Positions 1 through 6,276 of a DNA stretch of 7,613 bases are shown piece by piece. Made by a program: the position numbers and the translations under genes. This DNA comes from an uncultured Verrucomicrobiota bacterium (GTDB lineage: Bacteria > Verrucomicrobiota > Kiritimatiellia > RFP12 > UBA1067), in contig CAMEZU010000083.1 of NCBI GenBank assembly GCA_945947925.1, forward strand, positions 1-7,613. Reading direction: 5' to 3'. The notes under the pieces are model-generated. The model did not search any database. It saw nothing but the letters and a program-made list of their open reading frames with translations, and had not been told where the DNA came from. Positions within the stretch are counted from its first letter, which is position 1; each line of letters starts with the position of its first letter.

Positions 1-920
1 CCAACCACTTCCACATCCTCGTCTACGTCCCGCCGCCGCGCGAGCTGTCCGACGGGGAGCTGATCGGGCGCATCCGCGCGCTTTACCGCGGCCCGGCGCT
101 GGCGCGAATCGAGGAGGAGTGGACGCGGCTCGTCGCTTCGGGGACCGACAAGGGACGCGCGGCGTTCCGCAGGCGGTTCACCCGCCGCATGTGGGACACG
201 AGCGAGTTCATGAAGACGCTGAAGCAGTACGCGACGGTTTCCTTCAACGGACGACGCATGCACACCGGCACGATGTGGGAGTCGCGCTTCCGCGTACGGG
301 AGTATGCGCCGGACGAGAAGGTCGCGCTGATGGCCGTCGCCGCCTACATCGACCGCAACCCCATCAAGGCGAAGCTCGTCTCCCGCGCGGAGGACTACCC
401 CTGGTGCGGTTTCGCGGCCGCCTGCGGAGGCGATGCCCGCTGCATGGACGGTTATCGCTTCATCTACACGTTCGCGCCGCTCGAATGGCCCGAGATCCGG
501 ACGAGCCACGAGAAGTCGATCGCCTTCGCGGTCGGCGAGCTTGAGGACGAAGGGGCTGCGGGAAAGGCGCGGTCCGGCCTTTCGGTGGACGAGGAGAGGC
601 GCGAAAAGGCGAACGCGCGGGCCATTGGCGAGTTCGAGTCGCGGATGCCCGACCGTGTGCCGCGCATCCTCGGTTGCGGCAACGAGCGCGTCACGGCCGA
701 CGTCCTCCGTCAGCTGTCCGACGGCCCGAAGCGTCCCGCCGAACTGCGCGCGGCACTCGGGATCCGGAGCGCGAACTTCTTCACGGCGCGCTACCTGTCG
801 CCGTTGGAAAAGGCCGGTCTCATCAGGATCTCCGGCAAGGCGGACCGCTTCTCGCCCCATAAGCTGTTCGAGCTGACAGCCCGCGGAAGGAGACTGGCGA
901 ATGGACAACCCCACCACTAA
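1..920 (+). CDS. REP-associated-type Y1 (HUH) transposase with C-terminal winged-helix domain, 5'-truncated by window edge
   Basis: The reading frame is open from base 3 and ends at TAA 918-920, giving 305 visible residues. It opens on NHFHILV, the HUH metal-binding motif of IS200/REP-associated Y1 transposases, which nick and rejoin single-stranded DNA through a tyrosine. About 55-60 N-terminal residues are probably missing to the left. Visible residues 63-97 hold the second conserved block (WDTSEFMKTLKQY, then FNGRR and GTMWESRF). Tyr76 in LKQY is the likely nucleophile, although relatives vary here. YIDRNPIKAKLV (about 115-126) is the typical third block. Residues 229-298 lie outside the transposase fold and look like a winged helix (VTADVLRQL, ELRAALGI, LEKAGLIR), similar to wHTH tails of some RecG-like or Fic proteins. 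Family assignment is firm. Whether it is mobile or a domesticated single copy cannot be told from this window. Confidence 0.88.
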   Translation, partial: NHFHILVYVPPPRELSDGELIGRIRALYRGPALARIEEEWTRLVASGTDKGRAAFRRRFTRRMWDTSEFMKTLKQYATVSFNGRRMHTGTMWESRFRVREYAPDEKVALMAVAAYIDRNPIKAKLVSRAEDYPWCGFAAACGGDARCMDGYRFIYTFAPLEWPEIRTSHEKSIAFAVGELEDEGAAGKARSGLSVDEERREKANARAIGEFESRMPDRVPRILGCGNERVTADVLRQLSDGPKRPAELRAALGIRSANFFTARYLSPLEKAGLIRISGKADRFSPHKLFELTARGRRLANGQPHH

Positions 921-931
921 CAACCCCACCA
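905..931 (+). repeat. 12-bp direct repeat at the transposase 3' end
   Basis: ACAACCCCACCA occurs exactly at 905-916 and again at 920-931, a 15-bp period. The first copy codes for the last residues of the transposase (GQPHH) and the stop codon lies between the copies. This is seen directly. It may be a tandem duplication or part of the sequence recognised by the transposase. The role is inferred. Confidence 0.6.
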
Positions 932-947
932 ATGGTGTCAGACCCTG
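927..947. repeat. Possible REP-like / element-end hairpin and palindromic motif
   Basis: CACC-AAT-GGTG (927-937) is a perfect 4-bp stem with a 3-nt loop. It runs into GGTGTCAGACCC (934-945), an imperfect palindrome centred on A940. Motifs of the form GGGGTCAGACCCC are, from memory, frequent beside Y1 transposases of this type in many bacteria. Its position 14 bp after the transposase stop fits an element end or REP-like site. The other end would lie left of the window, so the pairing cannot be tested here. Confidence 0.45.
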
Positions 948-971
948 TTCCTCCCTCAATTGCGGACCGTG

Positions 972-995
972 CGCATCGCGTGCGATCCTTTTTTT
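972..995 (+). terminator. Weak candidate intrinsic terminator after the transposase
   Basis: ATCGC-GT-GCGAT (975-986) or the overlapping CGCA-TCGCG-TGCG (972-984) can form a short GC-rich stem. It is followed two bases later by seven T residues (989-995). The stem is only 4-5 bp, so termination would be weak. The T-tract also lies where the -35 region of the next promoter would be, so the stretch may serve both roles or neither. Confidence 0.35.
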
Positions 996-1007
996 CCCGT
1001 CTGAATA

Positions 1008-1018
1008 TGATAGAATAT
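1008..1018 (+). promoter_or_regulatory. Extended -10 promoter for the thioredoxin/serine hydrolase unit
   Basis: TGATAGAATAT contains a TGN extension followed by the -10 hexamer TAGAAT (1011-1016). No good -35 is present; the 17-bp position falls in the T-rich stretch near 988-993. A start site near 1023 would leave a leader of about 20 nt holding the Shine-Dalgarno. The same core, differing in one base, precedes manA at 3562-3572. Confidence 0.55.
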
Positions 1019-1030
1019 GTTTAATCAATC

Positions 1031-1037
1031 AAGGAGG
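1031..1037 (+). promoter_or_regulatory. Strong Shine-Dalgarno of the thioredoxin-fold gene
   Basis: AAGGAGG sits 5 nt before ATG 1043 and fixes that start over the out-of-frame ATG at 1038. It is one of only two strong Shine-Dalgarno sequences in the window. Confidence 0.8.
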
Positions 1038-1042
1038 ATGAC

Positions 1043-1924
1043 ATGAGAAAGTTGCTGGTTGCCGCGGTTGCGGCGTGTGCGGGTCTGGCGTGGGCGAAGA
1101 CATCCACTCCTGATGGCTGGACGGATGATTTCGAAGGGGCGCTCAAGCAGGCGAAGGCGGAGCAGAAGCACGTGCTCGTCGATTTCTCGGGCAGTGACTG
1201 GTGTGGCTGGTGCAAGCGTCTCGACTCGGAGGTCTTTGCGCAGCCCGAGTTCCTGGCGGGCGCGACGAACAAGTTTGTCTTGGTGATGATCGATTCGCCA
1301 AGCGACAAGTCGCTGCTTTCGGAGAAGGCGAAGGCGCAGAATCCCGAGCTGGTGAAGAAGTTCGGCATTCGCGGCTTCCCGTCGGTGCTTCTCCTCGATG
1401 CGGACGGCAACAAGGTCGCGCAGCTCGGTTATGCGGCTGGCGGCCCCGTGCCGTATCTCGCGAAGCTGGAGGACTTCATTTCTCCTGATGTCGAGAAGTA
1501 CATCCGCCCGATCGAGACGGTCCTGAACGAGCATGACGCGGCCTTCATGAACGAGATGAAGTCGATTCGCGAGAAGATCAAGGCGAAGTTTCCCGAACTG
1601 ACGAAGACGGATCTCGACGAGGCCGCCCGCCGCAAGCTGAAGAAGCGAATCTCCCGCTACGGCGAGAAGGTCATGTTCGAGGAGATCGCCGCAAAATACA
1701 TTCCGCTGTATGAGAAGGCCTTCGCCGAGGCCAAGGCGATGGAGGTGCCGGAGCACATGAAGGCCAAGAAGGAGGCCCTCATTGGCGAACAGTCGGCTCG
1801 CTTCGAGCAGCTGAAGAAGAGCGCTGCGGACTATCAGGTCCGCAAGGCCGCACGCAAGGCGCGTAAGGACGCGAAGAAGGCGGTGAACGAGAAAGCCGAC
1901 GACAAGGACGATCCCGAAGACTGA
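1043..1924 (+). CDS. Exported thioredoxin-fold protein with Lys-rich helical C-terminal extension
   Basis: The 293-residue product begins with a Sec signal peptide (MRKLLVAAVAACAGLAWA, cleavage probably after residue 18), so it should act in the periplasm or outside the cell. Residues about 25-148 form a thioredoxin-like domain of the Thioredoxin_7 type. It has VLVDFSG, the redox motif SDWCGWCK (Cys54 and Cys57), and the cis-proline in GFPSVLLLD (Pro113). This supports thiol-disulfide oxidoreductase activity; the partner is unknown. Residues 150-293 are a charged, mostly helical tail, rich in Lys, Glu and Ala, ending in an acidic stretch, with no recognised family. The start is set by the AAGGAGG upstream. 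The serine hydrolase gene follows after 9 bp, so the two are probably co-transcribed. The fold is certain; the specific role is not known. Confidence 0.85.
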   Translation: MRKLLVAAVAACAGLAWAKTSTPDGWTDDFEGALKQAKAEQKHVLVDFSGSDWCGWCKRLDSEVFAQPEFLAGATNKFVLVMIDSPSDKSLLSEKAKAQNPELVKKFGIRGFPSVLLLDADGNKVAQLGYAAGGPVPYLAKLEDFISPDVEKYIRPIETVLNEHDAAFMNEMKSIREKIKAKFPELTKTDLDEAARRKLKKRISRYGEKVMFEEIAAKYIPLYEKAFAEAKAMEVPEHMKAKKEALIGEQSARFEQLKKSAADYQVRKAARKARKDAKKAVNEKADDKDDPED

Positions 1925-1933
1925 GGCGCAACT

Positions 1934-3511
1934 ATGAATAAGCGTCATGTGTTGTGCGGTGTAACATCGATCTGTCTGGTGGCGGCGACTTTGGCGGTGG
2001 AGCCTTTTGTTGAGTTGTCGAAGCCCGTGCCCGTCGCGTCCGATGGCCGGGTGCTTGTGAAGGGGACGCAATCGCTGCCGCAGGCGACGCCGGAATCGCA
2101 GGGCGTGGATTCCGCGGCGGTGTCGAAGTGGGTCGAGGCTGCGCATGCGCTCGATTCCGTGCACTCTTTCGTGCTCGTGCGACACGGCAAGGTGATTGCG
2201 CAAGGGGCGTGGGCGCCGTATGACCTGGACCGTCCGCATCAGCTCTATTCGCATTCGAAGAGCTTCACGTCGACGGCGATCGGATTCCTGGTCGACGACG
2301 GACTCCTGGACCTCGACGAGCTTGTCTGCGAGATCTTCCCGGAGAAATTCCCGTCCGACGCCGACCTGAAGATGAAGATGCTCCGCGTCCGCGACCTGCT
2401 GACGATGAACACGGGCTGTACCGACATCGACTATCCGCGGAGGCGTCCCGAGGAGCCGGACTGGGTAAAGAGCTTCTTCGCGACGCCCGTCGGGGTCAAT
2501 CCGGGGACGCGCTATCGCTACGACAGCTGCGCGACGCACATGCTTGCGGCGATTGTGGAGAAGAAGACGGGCAAGAAGACGATGGACTTCCTGGACGAGC
2601 GCCTATTCCGTCCGCTCGGCTTCGGCACGATCTACAGTCACACGTCCCCGACTGGCGTCGCCTGCGGCGGCTGGGGTATGTATGCGCGCACGCCCGACCT
2701 CGCGAAATTCGGTCAGCTCTATCTGCAGGAAGGCCTGTGGAACGGCGAGCGGATTCTCTCCCGCGACTGGGTGCGTCTTGCGACGGCGAAGCACACGATG
2801 AGCGGCTTCCCGCCCGCGCGTTCGCCGATCACGGACTGGACGAGCGGCTACGGCTTCCAGTTCTGGCGCTGCCGGCACAACGCGTATCGCGCGGACGGAT
2901 CGCACGGACAGTACACCGTCGTGATGCCGGACCAGGATGCGGTCCTTTCGACGACCTGCTGTCTCCCGGACATGGGCAAGCTCCTGCAGATCACCTGGGA
3001 CATCCTCCTGCCGGCGATGAAGGACGCGCCGCGCGCCGAGAACGCGGCAGAACGGCAGGCGCTCGCGGATCGCCTCGCGGGGTTGCAGCTCCCGGTCGTC
3101 GCCGGCGAGAAGATTGCCGCGCATCCGCTGCCGGTGCAGGCGTTTCCGCTTGAGGACAATCGCCGCGGTTACACGGCGGTGCGGCTTGAGCCGACGGACA
3201 AGGGCCTCGTCTGCCGGCTCACGGTCGACAAGGTCGGCGAGCAGACGTTCGCGGTCGGTGACGGCGTCTGGGCGCAGAGTGCGATTTATGTCTGCGAGAA
3301 GGGCAAGACGTTCGAAATGCTGGGCGATCTCCTCGACGAGCAGCCGGTCAGCGCCAGCGGCGCCTGGTCCGCGCCCGATCGTTTCACGGTAAAGCTCCTC
3401 TTCACCGACCAGGCTCACCGTCTCATCCTCGATTTCGTGAACACGGACGGCGTATGGTCCGTCAAGGGCGATCACGTCGGTCTCGCCGGCTGCACGTTTC
3501 GGAGTCGATAG
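1934..3511 (+). CDS. Exported beta-lactamase-fold serine hydrolase (class C / PBP4*-like family)
   Basis: The 525-residue product has a Sec signal peptide (about 1-21, no lipobox), so a periplasmic or secreted location is expected. The catalytic domain spans about 53-360 and shows the three beta-lactamase-family (PF00144) motifs. These are SHSK with Ser106 and Lys109, YDS with Tyr196, and HGQ at 324-326 in place of KTG. The flanking text RVRDLLTMNTG, RPLGF and GGWGMYARTPDLAKFGQLYL is typical of the family. Members hydrolyse esters, D-amino peptides or beta-lactams, so the substrate cannot be named and a resistance role should not be assumed. Residues about 365-525 are an extra C-terminal domain, probably beta-rich, of unknown function. 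The start has only a weak GAGG overlapping the upstream stop, which suggests translational coupling to the thioredoxin-fold gene. No clear terminator follows. Confidence 0.87.
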   Translation: MNKRHVLCGVTSICLVAATLAVEPFVELSKPVPVASDGRVLVKGTQSLPQATPESQGVDSAAVSKWVEAAHALDSVHSFVLVRHGKVIAQGAWAPYDLDRPHQLYSHSKSFTSTAIGFLVDDGLLDLDELVCEIFPEKFPSDADLKMKMLRVRDLLTMNTGCTDIDYPRRRPEEPDWVKSFFATPVGVNPGTRYRYDSCATHMLAAIVEKKTGKKTMDFLDERLFRPLGFGTIYSHTSPTGVACGGWGMYARTPDLAKFGQLYLQEGLWNGERILSRDWVRLATAKHTMSGFPPARSPITDWTSGYGFQFWRCRHNAYRADGSHGQYTVVMPDQDAVLSTTCCLPDMGKLLQITWDILLPAMKDAPRAENAAERQALADRLAGLQLPVVAGEKIAAHPLPVQAFPLEDNRRGYTAVRLEPTDKGLVCRLTVDKVGEQTFAVGDGVWAQSAIYVCEKGKTFEMLGDLLDEQPVSASGAWSAPDRFTVKLLFTDQAHRLILDFVNTDGVWSVKGDHVGLAGCTFRSR

Positions 3512-3561
3512 GGACCTTACCGCGTAGCCGAATCGGCCCCGTATTCCCTTTCGCGATAATG

Positions 3562-3572
3562 TGATACAATAT
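3562..3572 (+). promoter_or_regulatory. Extended -10 promoter of manA-hemL, predicted leaderless
   Basis: TGATACAATAT holds a TGN extension and the -10 hexamer TACAAT (3565-3570), with no convincing -35. The manA ATG begins 8 nt after the hexamer, so the expected transcription start falls at or next to the A of the ATG and no ribosome binding site can fit. The core matches the one at 1008-1018 in 10 of 11 bases. Confidence 0.6.
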
Positions 3573-3577
3573 CCGCC

Positions 3578-4333
3578 ATGAAACTCGAATCCAATCTGCA
3601 TACTCTCGTCTGGGGGACCGAAAGCTGGGAAGTGTCGGCGCACAAGAGCTCGCCGAGCGTCATTGCGGACGGTCCGAACAAGGGCAAGACGCTCTCCGAG
3701 GTGAAGCCCGATTTCCCGCTCCTCATCAAGGTCATCGATGCGAAGACGCGTCTTTCCGTTCAGGTGCACCCGAACAACGCCAACGCGGCGCTGACGGGCG
3801 GCGAGCCCAAGACCGAGATGTGGGTGCTGCTCGAGGACGGCGTCATCTATGCGGGCCTGAAGCCGGGGGTCGGTCCGAAGGACATCGAGGAAGCCGTGAA
3901 GACGGGCGCGTTCGAAGACCTGATGGTCCGTCACGAGGCGAAGAAGGGCGAGGCCTACTTCATTCCGGGCGGACTCGTCCACGCGATCAGCGACAACACG
4001 AAGATCTACGAGGTCCAGCAGAGCTCCAACACGACTTACCGTCTTTACGACTGGGGACGGGTCGGCGTGGACGGAAAGCCGCGTCAGCTTCATATTGCGG
4101 AGTCCCTGAAGTCGATTGACTTCTCGCTCCCAGTGCCGCAGCCGCAGATCAACGTGAGCTGTCCCTACTTCGACTTCCGCCAGGAGAACTTCGCCGAGCC
4201 GACCGAGGTCGTTGCGCCCGCGAACTCCTTCCTCGCTGTCTACGAAGTTGCCTCCGCGCAGTCAACGCTCCTCGATCCGGACGAGAAGATGACGGCGAGC
4301 GGACAGGTCTTCCTGACGAAGCTGCCGGCATGA
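3578..4333 (+). CDS. manA: Class I mannose-6-phosphate isomerase, compact form
   Basis: The enzyme interconverts mannose 6-phosphate and fructose 6-phosphate in the cytosol, using a bound metal, usually zinc. It links glycolysis to mannose use and GDP-mannose synthesis. The 251 residues show the family hallmarks: ESWEVSAH near the start, FPLLIKVIDA, and LSVQVHPNN with metal ligands Gln62 and His64. They continue with KTEMWVLL with Glu80, GEAYFIPGGLVHAI with His135, and SSNTTYRLYDWGR with the likely catalytic Arg155. It is shorter than usual members (about 300 or more residues), mainly because the N-terminal segment before ESWEVS and the C-terminal cupin part are trimmed. An in-frame TAA at 3557-3559 and no other start codon make ATG 3578 the only option. 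It overlaps hemL by ATGA. All active-site residues are present, so it is probably functional. Confidence 0.9.
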   Translation: MKLESNLHTLVWGTESWEVSAHKSSPSVIADGPNKGKTLSEVKPDFPLLIKVIDAKTRLSVQVHPNNANAALTGGEPKTEMWVLLEDGVIYAGLKPGVGPKDIEEAVKTGAFEDLMVRHEAKKGEAYFIPGGLVHAISDNTKIYEVQQSSNTTYRLYDWGRVGVDGKPRQLHIAESLKSIDFSLPVPQPQINVSCPYFDFRQENFAEPTEVVAPANSFLAVYEVASAQSTLLDPDEKMTASGQVFLTKLPA

Positions 4334-5568
4334 TCTGCGAGTCGCAGTCGGCCGCTCTCTTCGCAGCGGCGAAACGCGTCATGCCGGGCGGGGTCAACAG
4401 CCCCGTCCGCGCCTGTTCGACGGTTGGCCGCATCCCGCGGTTCATCGACCGTGCGTACGGGGACCGCATCGTTGATGTCGACGGGAACGAGTATATCGAC
4501 TACATCTGCTCGTGGGGTCCCGGCATCCTCGGGCATGCGCATCCGAAGGTGCTTGAGGCGGTGAAGGCCGCCTGCGACGCGGGACTCACCTACGGGGCCC
4601 CGACCGCGCGCGAGGTCGAGATGGCGGAACTCATCCGCGAGCTTGTCCCCTCGATGAAAGTGAGCCGCATGGTCAGTTCCGGCACCGAGGCGGTGATGAG
4701 CGCGGTCCGTGTCGCCCGCGGCTTCACGGGACGCGACGACATCCTTAAGTTCGAAGGCTGCTATCACGGACATTCCGACGGACTCCTTGTGAAGGCCGGG
4801 TCCGGGCTTCTGACGGGAGCGGAGCCCGATTGCGCCGGCGTCCCGTCGGATTATGCGAAGCACACGATCGTCGTTCCGTACAACGACGCCGAAGCGGTGA
4901 AGCGCGTCTTTGCGGAACGGGGGGATCGGCTGGCGGCCGTCGTGGTCGAGCCTGTGGCGGCGAACATGGGTGTTGTCCTGCCCGCACCGGGTTTTCTGCA
5001 GGTGCTCCGCGACCTGACCGCACAAGTCGGGGCGCTGCTGATTTTCGACGAGGTGATTACGGGCTTTCGACTTGGACTTGCGGGTGCCCAGGGGTATTAC
5101 GGCATCGTTCCCGACCTGACGACGCTTGGCAAGATCGTGGGCGGCGGCATGCCGGCGGCGGTTTACGGGGGACGCGAGGACATCATGCGCCACGTGGCGC
5201 CGGACGGCAAGGTCTACCAGGCGGGAACGCTCTCCGGCAATCCGATCGCCACGGCGGCAGGACTGGCGACGCTGAAGCTGCTCAGGTCCGACCCGGAAAT
5301 CTACGCGCGACTCGAGAAGAAGACGCGCCGCCTCGCCGACACGGCCCGGACCGTCTGGGGCGACCGCGCCGACGTCGTGCGGATCGGATCGCTGATGAGC
5401 ATCCATCCGAAGGGCGACGACGCCCAGTCCGTCTTCGCCCATTGGTATTCCCATCTCCTCGACCGCGGCATCTACGTGGCCCCGTCCCGTTTCGAGGCGA
5501 TGTTCGTCTCCGACGCCCACACCGAATCCGACATCGACAAGACGTGCGAGGTGATGTCCGCCTATTGA
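4330..5568 (+). CDS. hemL: Glutamate-1-semialdehyde 2,1-aminomutase
   Basis: This PLP enzyme converts glutamate-1-semialdehyde to 5-aminolevulinate, the last step of the C5 route from glutamyl-tRNA into tetrapyrroles (heme, siroheme, corrinoids). It is cytosolic and usually dimeric. The 412-residue protein fits the family (about 425-430). It has the N-terminal signature MPGGVNSPVRA, SSGTEA (116-121) for PLP phosphate, CYHGHSD (144-150), FDEVITGFR with Asp240, and LGKIVGGGMP with the Schiff-base lysine Lys268. QAGTLSGNP (297-305) follows. The mobile active-site loop reads GSGLLTGAEPDCAGVP, where family members usually have a serine in place of the cysteine. ATG 4330 overlaps the manA stop as ATGA with no strong Shine-Dalgarno, so translation is probably coupled to manA. 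No other tetrapyrrole gene is in the window. Confidence 0.93.
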   Translation: MICESQSAALFAAAKRVMPGGVNSPVRACSTVGRIPRFIDRAYGDRIVDVDGNEYIDYICSWGPGILGHAHPKVLEAVKAACDAGLTYGAPTAREVEMAELIRELVPSMKVSRMVSSGTEAVMSAVRVARGFTGRDDILKFEGCYHGHSDGLLVKAGSGLLTGAEPDCAGVPSDYAKHTIVVPYNDAEAVKRVFAERGDRLAAVVVEPVAANMGVVLPAPGFLQVLRDLTAQVGALLIFDEVITGFRLGLAGAQGYYGIVPDLTTLGKIVGGGMPAAVYGGREDIMRHVAPDGKVYQAGTLSGNPIATAAGLATLKLLRSDPEIYARLEKKTRRLADTARTVWGDRADVVRIGSLMSIHPKGDDAQSVFAHWYSHLLDRGIYVAPSRFEAMFVSDAHTESDIDKTCEVMSAY

Positions 5569-5621
5569 GGATGTTGCGGACTTGATTCGCTGACCGAGTA
5601 CCCCTCCAAATGATTTAGCCA

Positions 5622-5650
5622 TTGAGCAGACGGCAAGAAAAGCGTATAAT
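5622..5650 (+). promoter_or_regulatory. Sigma70-like promoter of the V/A-ATPase unit
   Basis: TTGAGC (5622-5627) and a perfect TATAAT (5645-5650) are separated by 17 bp, the optimal spacing. Transcription should start near 5656-5658, leaving only about 4-6 nt before ATG 5662, too short for a Shine-Dalgarno. This is the best-formed promoter in the window. It lies 54 bp past the hemL stop, so it separates the ATPase genes from manA-hemL. Confidence 0.72.
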
Positions 5651-5661
5651 ATCATCTTGAA

Positions 5662-6276
5662 ATGGCTAAGATTAAACTCACGAAAACAGAGCTCAAGGCG
5701 CAGACGGACGCACTCAAGCGGTTCCAGCGCTTTCTGCCGATGCTGCAGTTGAAGAAACAGCAGCTCCAAAGTGAGATCGCCGGCATCACGGCGAAGGCTG
5801 ACGAAGTGACGGCGAAGGAGAAGGCTGTCCGAGAGGGGCTTGACCGCTGGGTGGGCCTCTTCGCGACCGACGAATCCCTGCTTGCGGGCCTCGTGAAGGT
5901 CAGGAGCGTCAACACCAGTACGGCCAACATCGCAGGTGTCGCGATTCCGACTTTCGATTCCATCGAGACCGACGTGAAGGAGGTCGACCCCTGGTCGACG
6001 CCCGCTTGGGTCGACGACGCCGTCTCGACCACGACGCAGATTCTGTCGCTCCAATGCGAGCGGGCGATCTTCGAGGAGCAGCGCCGCCTCATCGCAGCCG
6101 AGCTTCAGCAGACCTCCCAGCGCGTGAACCTTTTCGAGAAGGTGAAGATTCCGCAGTGCAAGGAGGCGATCCGCGTCATCAAGATCGCGCTTGGCGACGA
6201 GCAGACGGCCGCTGTCACGCGCGGCAAGATCGCCAAGTCCCGTGTGCCTGAAACGGAGCAGGAGGTTGCGTCATGA
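5662..6276 (+). CDS. atpD: V/A-type ATP synthase subunit D (central stalk)
   Basis: Subunit D is the rotating coiled-coil shaft of the V/A-type rotary ATPase. It transmits torque between the A3B3 catalytic head and the membrane ring (proton or sodium translocation). The 204 residues match family length. The N-terminal helix has KTELKAQTDALKRFQRFLPM and LKKQQLQSEI (about 8-40). The C-terminal helix has SQRVNLFEKVKIP (152-164), followed by the diagnostic IALGDEQTAAVTRGKIAKSR (175-194). The middle (about 85-115) is the variable region. An in-frame TAA at 5647-5649, inside the TATAAT box, leaves ATG 5662 as the only start, so the message is nearly leaderless. The stop overlaps the start of subunit I by ATGA. 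Genes for the A and B subunits are not directly upstream. The symbol follows V-type naming (also ntpD) and is not the F-type beta subunit. Confidence 0.92.
   Translation: MAKIKLTKTELKAQTDALKRFQRFLPMLQLKKQQLQSEIAGITAKADEVTAKEKAVREGLDRWVGLFATDESLLAGLVKVRSVNTSTANIAGVAIPTFDSIETDVKEVDPWSTPAWVDDAVSTTTQILSLQCERAIFEEQRRLIAAELQQTSQRVNLFEKVKIPQCKEAIRVIKIALGDEQTAAVTRGKIAKSRVPETEQEVAS
6260..6265 (+). promoter_or_regulatory. Shine-Dalgarno of subunit I inside the end of subunit D
   Basis: AGGAGG lies in the last codons of subunit D, 7 nt before ATG 6273. Together with the ATGA overlap it supports this start and allows initiation independent of coupling. Confidence 0.75.

Noticed and set aside
1025..2539. 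504-codon open frame on the minus strand
   Set aside because: It is antisense to the thioredoxin-fold and serine hydrolase genes, both of which have clear family motifs. Its product is Arg/Leu/His-rich with no recognisable domain, as expected for the reverse of GC-rich coding sequence.
1934..3511. Beta-lactam resistance gene
   Set aside because: The SxxK, YxS and HGQ motifs only place it in the broad serine hydrolase family. The extra C-terminal domain and context give no support for antibiotic resistance.
3527..3537. GCCG-AAT-CGGC hairpin after the serine hydrolase as a terminator
   Set aside because: The stem is only 4 bp and no T-tract follows, so it does not meet the pattern of an intrinsic terminator.
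2603..4093. 496-codon open frame on the minus strand
   Set aside because: It is antisense to the serine hydrolase and manA, crosses their intergenic promoter, and shows no family motifs.
4830..5585. 251-codon + strand frame overlapping hemL
   Set aside because: It is a shifted frame inside hemL with Arg/Gly-rich composition and no motif.
5569..5621. Terminator or small gene between hemL and the ATPase promoter
   Set aside because: No stem with a T-tract and no credible short coding frame was seen.
4240..6054. 604-codon open frame on the minus strand, the longest closed frame in the window
   Set aside because: It is antisense to hemL and subunit D. Its length comes from GC-rich codon bias, and the composition (Arg, His, Gly, Asp) is that of a shadow frame.
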